Below are positions 15,626 to 25,906 of a stretch of 64,000 bases of DNA, in pieces. The notes under the pieces were generated by a model. The model was not told where the DNA came from. It worked only from the letters and a program-made list of their open reading frames with translations, and ran no database searches. The translations under genes were made by a program, and so were the position numbers. Where the stretch lies: positions 8,556,001 to 8,620,000 of the forward strand of contig NZ_CP107780.1 in the NCBI RefSeq assembly GCF_036345175.1, read 5' to 3'. The stretch's first letter is position 1. Each line of letters opens with the position of its first letter. Source of the DNA: Streptomyces sp. NBC_00576 (GTDB taxonomy: Bacteria; Actinomycetota; Actinomycetes; Streptomycetales; Streptomycetaceae).

Positions 15626-16530
15626 AGTGTTCCTCCCTGTGCCCGCTGCCGATCCATTCGGGCCGTCACCCAGTCCGTGAAGCGCGTCATCGGGATGGTC
15701 AGCGCGACGAAGATCAGCCCCGCGACGATGTACGGCGTGTAGTTGAGGCTGCGGCCCGCAATGATGTCGGCCGCGCGTACGGCGTCGACCGCGCCGCCGA
15801 TCGAGACCAGCCCGGTGTCCTTCTGCAGCGACACCAGGTCGTTCAGCAGCGGCGGCACCTGGCGCCGTACGGCCTGGGGCAGCACGACGTACCGCAGCGC
15901 CTGCCGGTTGGTCAGCCCGAGCGAGCGCGCCGCCGCCCGTTGCGACGGGTGCACGGACTCGATGCCGGCGCGGAACACCTCGGCGACATACGCCGAGTAC
16001 GTCAGCGTCAGCGCCGTACCGCCGAGGAGCACCGGGTCCACGGTGATGCCCTGGAGCCGCAGCGCCGGGACACCCAGAACGACGATCATCAGGTTGATGA
16101 TCAGCGGGAGACCGCGGAAGAAGTCCGTATACGCGGCGGCCAGCGCTCGCAGCGGGAAGAACACCGGGCCGCGCAGCGTGCGCGCGATGGCGATCAGCAT
16201 GCCCAGGACGAGCACCGCGACACCGCAGATCAGCAGCAGCCGTACGTTGAGCCACAGCCCTTCGAGGACCTTGGGGAACGCCTCGCGCGCGTACTGCGCG
16301 TTGAAGAACGTCTCCTTGGTGCGCGGCCAGCCCGGCGCGTTCACGACGACCAGATAGAGGACCACCCCGGTGACCAGGGTGGACAGTGCGGCGATCGACG
16401 TGGCGCGGCGCGCGCGGGTGCGCTTGTACCGCTCACGGTCGATCCGCCGCGGCGAGGGGACGTAACCGTCGCCCCGGTCCGGCAGGTCGGCCGGATCCTC
16501 CTGCCCGGACTCCTCCTTCACTGCGGTCAC
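15622..16530 (-). CDS. Polar amino-acid ABC transporter permease
   Basis: A 302-residue inner-membrane permease. A hydrophilic N-terminus of about 60 residues leads to six or so helices. The EAA loop contacting the ATPase is seen in SVHPSQRAAARSLGLTNRQA followed by VVLPQAVRRQVPPLLND. FFRGLPLIINLMI is typical of the His/Glu/Gln/Arg permease family. A single permease gene implies a homodimer. The GTG at 16530 overlaps the stop of the binding-protein gene by 4 bases (GTGA), the same coupling as at the next junction. Confidence 0.92.
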   Translation of the reverse strand: MTAVKEESGQEDPADLPDRGDGYVPSPRRIDRERYKRTRARRATSIAALSTLVTGVVLYLVVVNAPGWPRTKETFFNAQYAREAFPKVLEGLWLNVRLLLICGVAVLVLGMLIAIARTLRGPVFFPLRALAAAYTDFFRGLPLIINLMIVVLGVPALRLQGITVDPVLLGGTALTLTYSAYVAEVFRAGIESVHPSQRAAARSLGLTNRQALRYVVLPQAVRRQVPPLLNDLVSLQKDTGLVSIGGAVDAVRAADIIAGRSLNYTPYIVAGLIFVALTIPMTRFTDWVTARMDRQRAQGGTL

Positions 16531-17414
16531 TTGAGCACCGGAGCGTCGACGGCGTCCGACAGCCACTGCTTCTCGAGCGAGGCGAGCGTTCCGTCCTTGC
16601 GCAGGGCGTCCACCGCGGTCGTCACACACGAGGTGAGCGCGCTGCCCTTGTCGAGGACGAGCCCGAACTGTTCCGGCGTACCGCCCTGGTTCTCGAACTG
16701 CCCGACGATCTTCGCGTCGGTCACCTCGGCGGCGGTGATGTAGAAGGCGGTCGGCAGATCGACGACGATGGCGTCGACCTGGCCGTTCTGCAGCGCGGAC
16801 TTGGCCTGGTCGTTCTTGGCGTACGCGGCGGGCTCCTGGGTCGGCTTCACCACGTCGTCGATGTAGTTGAGGCTGGTGGTGCCGACCTGGGCGCCCAACT
16901 TCAGGCCCTTGAGGTCCGCGATGCTCGTCGCCTTCGCGGCCTTGGAGTTCTTCAGCGCGATGACGGCCTGGCGCACGTCGTAGTAGCCGGACGAGAAGTC
17001 CACGGCCTTCTTGCGCTCGGCGCTGATCGACACCTGGTTGATGTCGAAGTCGAAGGTCTTCTCCCCGGGCGCGAACGCCTTGTTGAAGGGGACGCTCTGC
17101 CACACGACGTTCGCCTTGTCGTAGCCGAGTTGCTGCGCCACGGCGTACGCGACCGCCGACTCGAAACCCTCACCACTGGCCGGCTTGTCGTCCTTGAACC
17201 ACGGCTCGTACGCGGGTTCATCGGTGGCGATCGTCAGCTTGCCCGAGGTCTGGGTGGCCAGCTTGCCCTTGGCACACGTGGCTGCTCCAGCCGTCCCGGT
17301 GGGTTTGGCGGCGCTCTTCTCCTCCGGCTGCGGGGCGCAGCCGACAGCGGTGGCGAGCAGGGCGACAGTGGCGGCGGAGACTATGCGGCGCAGCGTGTGA
17401 GGGGCAAGGTGCAT
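16527..17414 (-). CDS. Amino-acid ABC transporter binding lipoprotein
   Basis: A 295-residue family-3 solute-binding protein. The N-terminus is a lipoprotein signal (HTLRRIVSAATVALLATAVGC, lipobox ending AVGC near residue 26), so it is tethered outside the membrane. After a short Ala/Thr/Lys linker come the lobe motifs LTIATDEPAYEPW, GFESAVAYAVAQQLGY, DFDINQVSISAERKKAVDFS and the hinge region KLGAQVGTTSLNYI. It should capture a polar amino acid such as glutamine or glutamate for the downstream permease and ATPase; the ligand is not proven. The ATG at 17414 lacks a good ribosome-binding site. Confidence 0.92.
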   Translation of the reverse strand: MHLAPHTLRRIVSAATVALLATAVGCAPQPEEKSAAKPTGTAGAATCAKGKLATQTSGKLTIATDEPAYEPWFKDDKPASGEGFESAVAYAVAQQLGYDKANVVWQSVPFNKAFAPGEKTFDFDINQVSISAERKKAVDFSSGYYDVRQAVIALKNSKAAKATSIADLKGLKLGAQVGTTSLNYIDDVVKPTQEPAAYAKNDQAKSALQNGQVDAIVVDLPTAFYITAAEVTDAKIVGQFENQGGTPEQFGLVLDKGSALTSCVTTAVDALRKDGTLASLEKQWLSDAVDAPVLK

Positions 17415-17731
17415 GGCGGGAGAGTGGCAGCGAGGCGTGCCATTTGTCCAGGTCACAGGCGGAATTGTCCGCATAGTGGGAACGTGTGTTGCGTTCTTGT
17501 GAACGCCGGGGCCGCCGACCGAGGGCGGGGATCGACAGGTCGGCGGCCCGTGCCGCCCAGGAGCCGTCATCCTGTGCGGGGCTGCCTCCAGTGCACTGCG
17601 CCAGGGCGCACGCCGGGAGCGCATGCGCGCTACCAGCATGTGTGTTCGTTTCACACGGGGCGCGAGGTCATCAACTGCGCGCCCCGGGACCGGAGTTCAC
17701 CACCGCGTGTGCGAGGTCCCCTCCGGCGGGC
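17415..17731. other. Gene-free region between the amino-acid importer and the MBL gene
   Basis: I see no credible coding region here. It contains two small inverted repeats upstream of the importer, GCGGA-N4-TCCGC (17459-17472) and CGTTC-N4-GAACG (17491-17504), which could be regulator sites. It also holds a 12-bp stem, GGGCCGCCGACC at 17509-17520 with GGTCGGCGGCCC at 17538-17549, that may terminate the MBL transcript. These roles are inferred from symmetry and position. Confidence 0.45.
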
Positions 17732-18388
17732 TCACCAGCCCCGCGCGTGCCACTCCGGCAGGTGGGGCCGCTCCGCACCCAGGGTGGTGTCGTCGCCGTG
17801 GCCCGGATAGACCCAGCTCTCGTCCGGGAGTTGGTCGAAGATCTTCGTCTCCACGTCGTGGATCAGGCTGGCGAAGGCCTTCGGGTCCTTGCGTGTGTTG
17901 CCCACGCCTCCGGGGAAGAGGCAGTCCCCGGTGAACACGTGCGGGTGCCCGTGCGGGTCGTCGTAGACGAGTGCGATCGAGCCCGGCGTGTGCCCGACCA
18001 GGTGGCGGGCGGTGAGCTCCACGCGCCCGACGCGGATCGTGTCCCCGTCGTCGACCGGCGCATCGGTCGGTACGGGGATGCCCTCGGCGTCGTCCCGGCC
18101 CGCGTACGTACGGGCACCGGTGGCCGCCACGACCTCCGCGAGTGCCTGCCAGTGGTCCCCGTGCTGATGCGTGGTGACGACCGACGCGATGCCGTCGTCA
18201 CCGATCAGCGTGATCAACGTATGGGCGTCGTTCGCCGCGTCGATCAGCAACTGCTCGTCGGTGGCCCGGCAGCGCAGCAGATAGGCGTTGTTGTTCATCG
18301 GGCCCACCGCGACCTTGGTGATCATCAGGTCCGGCAACTCGTGCACATCGGCAGCGCCGCCGACCTTCACCGCTCCGCTGTACGTCAT
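17732..18388 (-). CDS. Metallo-beta-lactamase-fold hydrolase (glyoxalase II-like)
   Basis: A 218-residue MBL-fold protein. The metal motif THQHGDHW is complete, followed by GHTPGSIALVY, the Asp-bearing FTGDCLFPGGVGNT and the final VYPGHGDDT. This set of motifs and the size resemble glyoxalase-II-type thioesterases, in actinobacteria often acting on mycothiol conjugates. The gene lies 31 nt downstream of a mycothiol-dependent isomerase-family gene on the same strand, which supports a thiol-linked role, though the substrate is inferred. The ATG at 18388 opens the frame. No signal peptide is seen. Confidence 0.87.
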   Translation of the reverse strand: MTYSGAVKVGGAADVHELPDLMITKVAVGPMNNNAYLLRCRATDEQLLIDAANDAHTLITLIGDDGIASVVTTHQHGDHWQALAEVVAATGARTYAGRDDAEGIPVPTDAPVDDGDTIRVGRVELTARHLVGHTPGSIALVYDDPHGHPHVFTGDCLFPGGVGNTRKDPKAFASLIHDVETKIFDQLPDESWVYPGHGDDTTLGAERPHLPEWHARGW

Positions 18389-18418
18389 GGAGCTCAGCCT
18401 ATAGCGGCGCGGTCGGTC

Positions 18419-19105
18419 CTAGAGCGGGGGCAGCGCGGGCAGGGTTCCGCCCCGGACGTCGAGGTCCGCTCCGTCGCGACGGCCGGAGAGCCACCCCAGC
18501 AGTTCGGGTGCCGGTCCGGTGACCGTGACCGTGGGCCCGGCCGACTCGCTACCGGTGCTCCACGCGCGCGTGCCGTCCGTCACCACGGTGTGCGGCACCT
18601 CGGGGTGGCCGGTGAACCGGTCGGCCAGGAATGTGATCTCCCGCTCCGTGAACTCCGCCGGGAGGCCTTCGAGCTCGTATCCGATGCCCAGATCCACGTG
18701 GTGCAGCTCGACCTCGGCCCACCTGCGGAACGGCACCCCCGCGGCGGTGTCGGTGACCCCGTTGCGCAGTTCCACCGTGCGCGACCAGTCGGCGGTCACG
18801 GCCCATGCCTGGAGGAGACGGGCCGCACTCTCGCGTACGTCCGCGAGCTGTACGTCGAGGGGGCGCGGGGCGTTCCGCTCGATGTCGGCGTCCCGGGCCT
18901 CCGGGGACGCGTACATGGGGCGCCCCGCGAAGACGTTCGCGAGAGCGTCCGCGTTGCGGGCGAGATGGGCGAGGACATGACCACGGGTCCAGCCCGGCAG
19001 TCGTGACGGCTCGGCCACCGAATCGTTGTTCAATTTCGCGGCTGCGGTGAGCAGTCCTTCCGTCGCGTCGCGTACAGATGCCAGGTCGCGCACATGATCG
19101 GCCAT
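18419..19105 (-). CDS. Maleylpyruvate isomerase-family mycothiol-dependent enzyme
   Basis: A 228-residue protein of the DinB/maleylpyruvate-isomerase fold. The N-terminal four-helix bundle has PGWTRGHVLAHLARNADAL, with the first metal His in HVLAHL, and RRWAEVELHHVDLGIGYE supplies further His ligands. A small C-terminal domain follows (GPTVTVTGPAPELLGWLSGR). Members use mycothiol as cofactor or conjugate it to electrophiles; the reaction of this copy is unknown. The ATG at 19105 is preferred because family members begin just before the helix, although an in-frame start at 19129 exists. Probably co-transcribed with the MBL hydrolase. Confidence 0.85.
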   Translation of the reverse strand: MADHVRDLASVRDATEGLLTAAAKLNNDSVAEPSRLPGWTRGHVLAHLARNADALANVFAGRPMYASPEARDADIERNAPRPLDVQLADVRESAARLLQAWAVTADWSRTVELRNGVTDTAAGVPFRRWAEVELHHVDLGIGYELEGLPAEFTEREITFLADRFTGHPEVPHTVVTDGTRAWSTGSESAGPTVTVTGPAPELLGWLSGRRDGADLDVRGGTLPALPPL

Positions 19106-19251
19106 GAGGCCGACGATAGCCTCCGCCACACGTTTGGGTGAAGGTGGTGGGCGAGCCCCGTAAATCGAATGTGCGTGCTATATGGTCGGGAGCGGCGTCG
19201 GGCATGCTGGATGGCCGGGGATTGTTACAGCCCCAGGAATCCGAACCGGCG

Positions 19252-19274
19252 TTGTCAGTGGCTCCCCCTAGTCT
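19252..19274 (+). promoter_or_regulatory. RecA-NDp/PafBC-type damage promoter of uvrA
   Basis: TTGTCAGTGGC at 19252-19262 matches the 11-base element at every position. Six bases later comes TAGTCT, which fits the -10 form TAnnnT. Transcription should start near 19281, about 50 nt before the uvrA GTG. Unlike ogt and uvrB, this mRNA would have a leader. Confidence 0.9.
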
Positions 19275-19330
19275 GAGAAAGCACGGGGGCCCCGCCCCTG
19301 TCACTTCTCTCAAGAAAGGTGCGGACCGGC

Positions 19331-22387
<3,057 letters not shown>

Positions 22388-22428
22388 GCTGTCGACGAGC
22401 TCGGACACCACGGCGAACACAGCGAACA

Positions 22429-22469
22429 CGGCGGCCCGCGGGAACTCAAGACTCCCCCGCGGGCCGCCG
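22429..22469 (+). terminator. Terminator between uvrA and the sugar-kinase gene
   Basis: CGGCGGCCCGCGGG at 22429-22442 pairs perfectly with CCCGCGGGCCGCCG at 22456-22469, with a 13-nt loop. It lies between convergent genes and is symmetrical, so it may serve both. Confidence 0.75.
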
Positions 22470-22532
22470 CACGTTGGACAACCAGGCGCAGCCAACCGCC
22501 CTGACTCCACCCCTCGGTCGGTCGAACTACCC

Positions 22533-23444
22533 CTACAGAGAGCCCAGTTCGGCCGCGTACGGCGGTTCCGCTCCCGCTCGTGAGCAGGTGATCGCCGCCG
22601 CACGGGCCGCGAGGCGGAGCAGGTCGGTCCAGCCGTCGGGGCCGAGGCCGGCCAGAGCCGCCGGGGAAAGGGCGTCCCGGACCGACAAGCCGTGCAGCAG
22701 CGCCGCGTTCACGGTGTCCCCGGCACCGATCGTGTCCACGACGTCGACCTTCTCGCCGGGCACGGAGTGTTCCGCGCCGTCACGGGTGAAGACGGTCAGT
22801 CCGTCGCCGCCCCGGGTGACCACGACGGCCGCAGGGCCGGCGGCCAGCCAATCGCGCGGAGTTCCGCCGAGCCACGTCGCGTCCTCCTCCGAGAGCTTGA
22901 GCAGGGACACCGACGGCAGCCAGCTGGTGAAACGAGCCCTGTAGGCGTCCGCATCGGGGATCAGCACCGCCCTGATATTCGGATCGAGCGCGGTGAACAC
23001 GCCCTGCGCGGCAGCGCTCCGCAGCAGTTCCTCGTACGCGCTCGCGCCCGGCTCCAGGACCAGCGAGCAGGTGCCGAAGGACACCGCCCTGGCCGTGTCG
23101 GGGAGTTGAGCGGGCGCGGTGAACAGTCGGTCTGCGGTGCCCTCGACATAGAAGGAGTAGGCGGCGGAGCCGTCCACACCGATCGAGGCGACCGCGAGGG
23201 TTGTCGGCTCGCTGCCGCGCTGCACGGACGACACGTTGACGCCTGCCTCCCGCAGCCCGCCGAGCAGTGCCTCGCCGAAGGCGTCGGACGAGACACGGGA
23301 ACAGAACGCGGTGGGGGAGCCGAGGCGGCCGAGGGCCACCGCCGTGTTGTAGGGCCCGCCACCGAGCGCCGGTCGCAGATTCGCGAGGGCGCCCGCCGCG
23401 TGCGGTACCAGGTCGATGAGGGCCTCACCGGCGACGACGATCAC
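22533..23444 (-). CDS. PfkB-family carbohydrate kinase
   Basis: A 303-residue ribokinase-fold sugar kinase. It starts IVVAGEALIDLVPHA, has the substrate loop GGGPYNTAVALGRLG, and ends with the anion-hole and catalytic motif VVDTIGAGDTVNAALLHGL, in which the second Asp is the base. The pattern is closest to fructokinases and similar hexose or nucleoside kinases, so fructose is a reasonable but unproven substrate. The GTG at 23444 overlaps the stop of the LacI gene by 4 bases (GTGA), with AAAGGA upstream. The tight coupling makes this the expected target of that repressor. No sugar transporter is adjacent. Confidence 0.88.
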   Translation of the reverse strand: MIVVAGEALIDLVPHAAGALANLRPALGGGPYNTAVALGRLGSPTAFCSRVSSDAFGEALLGGLREAGVNVSSVQRGSEPTTLAVASIGVDGSAAYSFYVEGTADRLFTAPAQLPDTARAVSFGTCSLVLEPGASAYEELLRSAAAQGVFTALDPNIRAVLIPDADAYRARFTSWLPSVSLLKLSEEDATWLGGTPRDWLAAGPAAVVVTRGGDGLTVFTRDGAEHSVPGEKVDVVDTIGAGDTVNAALLHGLSVRDALSPAALAGLGPDGWTDLLRLAARAAAITCSRAGAEPPYAAELGSL

Positions 23445-24505
23445 GAGACGGGTCCTTTCCCGGACTGCGAGGCGTTCTTGTGGTGCTTCTGGTCGGTACA
23501 CCCGCACGACTCGCGATGGAGGAACGCGCACGGGAGCCGCACCGTTCGGGTCGGGCGGTCCGGGTCGGCCAGGCGGTCCAGGAGCAGACGTACGGCCTGG
23601 GCCCCGATGTCCTTGCCGGGTTGCGCGATCGCGGTGAGCCCGGGGGAGAACAGGTCGGCCCACGCGAAGTCGTCGAAACAGCACAGGGCCAGGTCGTCCG
23701 GCACGGTGAGGCCCCGCTCGCGCAGGGCGCGCAGGGCGCCGATGGTCATCGCGTTGTTGGCGGTGACGAGGGCGGTCGGGGGCGCCGTGAGGGAGAGCAG
23801 GGCGGTGGTGGCCCGCTCGGCCCCCTCCGACTCGGAGTCGCCATGGGCCACCAGGCGTTCGTCGTGGGGGAGCCCGGCGGCCGCGAGGCCGATGCGGTAA
23901 CCGGCGATCCGTTCCGTCGTCGTGCTGAGGCCGGGGCGGCCCGCGACCAGGCCGATGCGTTTGTGGCCCAGCGCGGTGAGGTGGGCGATCAGCCGGGCCA
24001 TCGGTTCGGCGTTCTCGGCGCACACCTGGTCGAAGCGCGGGGTGCTGTCCGACGGGGTGTCGAGCAACCGGTCCAGGAACACCGTCGGTACGTCGTGCCG
24101 CGTCAGGTAGGCGACCAGGGCGCCGGGGTCCGCCGATGGGGCCACGATCATGCCGTCCACGCGTCGCTCGTGCAGCAGCTGGACGACCTTGCGTTCGTGC
24201 TCGGGGTCGTCGTGCGGGTCGGCGATGAGGAGGCTGTAGCCGTGCTCCAGGGCACCGGCCTCGACGCCCTGGAGGATCTCCGTGAAGTAAGGGTTGCTGA
24301 TCGCCGACACCGCGAGTCCGATGGACCGCGTCCGTGCGGTGACCAGGGAACGGGCCAGCGTGTTCGGGGTGTAGCCCAGCACTTCGATGGCATCGAGGAC
24401 GGCCTGGCGGGTCGCGGGGCGCACGACACGGGTGTTGTTGAGTACGTGCGAGACGGTCGCCACGGACACGCGCGCGTGCCTCGCGACGTCAGCCATCGTC
24501 GCCAT
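23441..24505 (-). CDS. LacI-family transcriptional repressor
   Basis: A 354-residue LacI/GalR repressor. The N-terminal DNA-binding headpiece reads MADVARHARVSVATVSHVLN with the hinge helix following (LGYTPNTLARSL). The periplasmic-binding-protein-like effector domain includes IGLAVSAISNPYFTEIL, LLIADPHDDPEHERKVVQLL and ALCCFDDFAWADLFSPGLT. A His/Cys-rich tail (HRESCGCTDQKHHK) is usual for a streptomycete subgroup. A 44-bp palindrome at 24567-24610, 62 bases upstream of the start, is its likely operator, so autoregulation together with the coupled sugar kinase is expected. The effector is probably a sugar or sugar phosphate. Confidence 0.93.
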   Translation of the reverse strand: MATMADVARHARVSVATVSHVLNNTRVVRPATRQAVLDAIEVLGYTPNTLARSLVTARTRSIGLAVSAISNPYFTEILQGVEAGALEHGYSLLIADPHDDPEHERKVVQLLHERRVDGMIVAPSADPGALVAYLTRHDVPTVFLDRLLDTPSDSTPRFDQVCAENAEPMARLIAHLTALGHKRIGLVAGRPGLSTTTERIAGYRIGLAAAGLPHDERLVAHGDSESEGAERATTALLSLTAPPTALVTANNAMTIGALRALRERGLTVPDDLALCCFDDFAWADLFSPGLTAIAQPGKDIGAQAVRLLLDRLADPDRPTRTVRLPCAFLHRESCGCTDQKHHKNASQSGKGPVS

Positions 24506-24566
24506 GGAGTCCCGCCTTCCCGTCCCGACCGGGCGTCAATGGCGGCAACGTACCGCATCCGAGACG

Positions 24567-24610
24567 GGACGTAAACGCTTGCGTAAGCGCTTACGCAAGC
24601 GTTTACGTCC
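24567..24610. promoter_or_regulatory. 44-bp perfect palindrome, probable LacI-family operator
   Basis: The stretch is its own reverse complement over all 44 bases, centred on TAAGCGCTTA. It contains several overlapping LacI-type half-sites (AAACGCTTGCG and its complement). It lies between the HTH gene stop at 24622 and the LacI start at 24505. As a hairpin it could also end the upstream minus-strand transcript. Confidence 0.85.
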
Positions 24611-24621
24611 GTCCGGACCGG

Positions 24622-25584
24622 TCATTCCCAGTCCCAGCCGATGCCCAGGATCCCCGGTCGCAGCCTCGGTTCGACCAGGTGGACCGAACGGTGGCGGGCG
24701 CTCACCGGCAGATCCTGGCGGCCACTGCGGGGCGCGGCGGCCGAGTGCTGGGCGAACCGGTGGCAGCGCACCGGCAGGGAACCGTCGTCGAAACGGACCT
24801 GGAGCGCGTACTGGCCGCCGGCGACGCCGAATCCGCGCACGTACTCACGGGACACACCCGCGGTGCCGTCCTCCACTGCGTAGCGGAAGAGGAACGTATC
24901 GCCTGCGTGCAGCCGCGTGTCGAAGAGGAGTTCGGCGACGAGTACCCCAGTGTCGTGGTGCCGGCGTATCCGCCCTGTGCGGCAGTTCTCCAGGGCGTGG
25001 ACCGACATGCGGTCCGGCGCGCAGCCGGGGTCGCCGTGGTGCACGGCGACGAACCGGTCGGTGTCGTCCCGGTGGGCGCGCACGATGTGGTGGGACTCGC
25101 GGGTGAGAAGTTCGCGGCGTGTGCCGATCCTTACCCGTTCGTGCAGGCCAAGGGTGTGCAGGCCGCCGTCGAGCGGTGCCTCCAGCTCCGTCAGCAGCTG
25201 TTCCAGGACTCCGGAGGCCTCCACCAGGGAGCGGTACGAACGCGCGGCGGGACGCTGCGTGCCGGCCCGCTCTTCGTCCCGGGAGAGCAGCCGGATCAGC
25301 GACTCGTCCGGTAGCTGGAGGATCTCCTCCAGGGCCCTGACGGCCCGCAGCGACTCGGGGCGCTGCGGGCGACGGGCGCCCTGCTGCCAGTAACTCAGGC
25401 TGGTGACGCCGACCTTGACCCCATACCGCCACAGATGGTGCTGGACGCGTTGCAGCGGCAGACCGCGGGCGGTGATCGCGGCCCGCAGGGCCACATGGAA
25501 GGGGCCGTTCCGCAGAGCCGTGTCCAGTTCCGCGGTGGCGTCCTCCGCGACGACGTCGTCCGCGTGCGGTGTGCCTTGGCGCAT
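24622..25584 (-). CDS. Helix-turn-helix (XRE-like) regulatory protein, function unknown
   Basis: A 320-residue protein. Residues 25-90 look like an XRE-type DNA-binding domain: FHVALRAAITARGLPLQRVQ, then GVTSLSYWQQGARRPQRPES, then ALEEILQLP. The rest is a beta-rich region with RVRIGTRRELLTRESHHIVR and DTGVLVAELLFDTRLHAGDTFLFRY, ending ILGIGWDWE. The C-terminal part does not match a family I can name. The ATG at 25584 has AGAAGGG upstream; the frame stays open to 25908 without coding character. Upstream is a four-copy GTGTCCTC repeat. It is divergent from uvrC. A regulator is likely; targets are unknown. Confidence 0.7.
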   Translation of the reverse strand: MRQGTPHADDVVAEDATAELDTALRNGPFHVALRAAITARGLPLQRVQHHLWRYGVKVGVTSLSYWQQGARRPQRPESLRAVRALEEILQLPDESLIRLLSRDEERAGTQRPAARSYRSLVEASGVLEQLLTELEAPLDGGLHTLGLHERVRIGTRRELLTRESHHIVRAHRDDTDRFVAVHHGDPGCAPDRMSVHALENCRTGRIRRHHDTGVLVAELLFDTRLHAGDTFLFRYAVEDGTAGVSREYVRGFGVAGGQYALQVRFDDGSLPVRCHRFAQHSAAAPRSGRQDLPVSARHRSVHLVEPRLRPGILGIGWDWE

Positions 25585-25682
25585 GCAGGGGCCCTTCTGT
25601 GAATGATCGCGGCGGCTGGTCGGACCGCACGCGTGGGTCGAACCGGGGCGGCCCGGCGGGCATACGCGGCGTCCTCGCCCCC

Positions 25683-25714
25683 GTGTCCTCGTGTCCTGGT
25701 GTCCTCGTGTCCTC
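25683..25714. repeat. Four tandem copies of GTGTCCTC
   Basis: Four head-to-tail 8-bp units, with one base changed in the second copy. On the minus strand each unit reads GAGGACAC or CAGGACAC and so contains GACAC, the core sequence bound by WhiA. They lie about 100 bp upstream of the HTH gene start. Confidence 0.8.
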
Positions 25715-25876
25715 ACGGGCGTACTCGCCCGTTCACCGCCCCCGAGTTCCCCCGCATTGAAGCGTGTTGACCAAGGCGGGACAACACCTGAGGCGCAACA
25801 TGCGCGACTGCCGAGACTCTCACCCTCCCGCCTGCCCCGCCCGGGGACCGGGGCGTCGGTCCACAGGATCACCGCG

Positions 25877-25899
25877 CTGTCACACCCCGCCAGTAGGGT
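25877..25899 (+). promoter_or_regulatory. Degenerate damage-type promoter of uvrC
   Basis: CTGTCACACCC, 6 bases, then a perfect TAGGGT, followed by 7 bases and the uvrC ATG. The core TGTCA and the spacing match the RecA-NDp element, while the downstream half of the upstream box does not. No Shine-Dalgarno sequence is present, so a leaderless mRNA is likely. Confidence 0.6.
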
Positions 25900-25906
25900 G
25901 TGAGAC

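Larger units (their letters stand above)
25585..25906. other. Divergent promoter region between the HTH gene and uvrC
   Basis: I see no credible gene here. The region contains an 8-bp tandem repeat at 25683-25714 and the uvrC damage-type promoter at 25877-25899. Short open frames inside it have no family resemblance. Confidence 0.6.

Noticed and set aside
25683..25714. CRISPR-like array
   Set aside because: The units are 8 bp, without spacers, and no cas gene is near.
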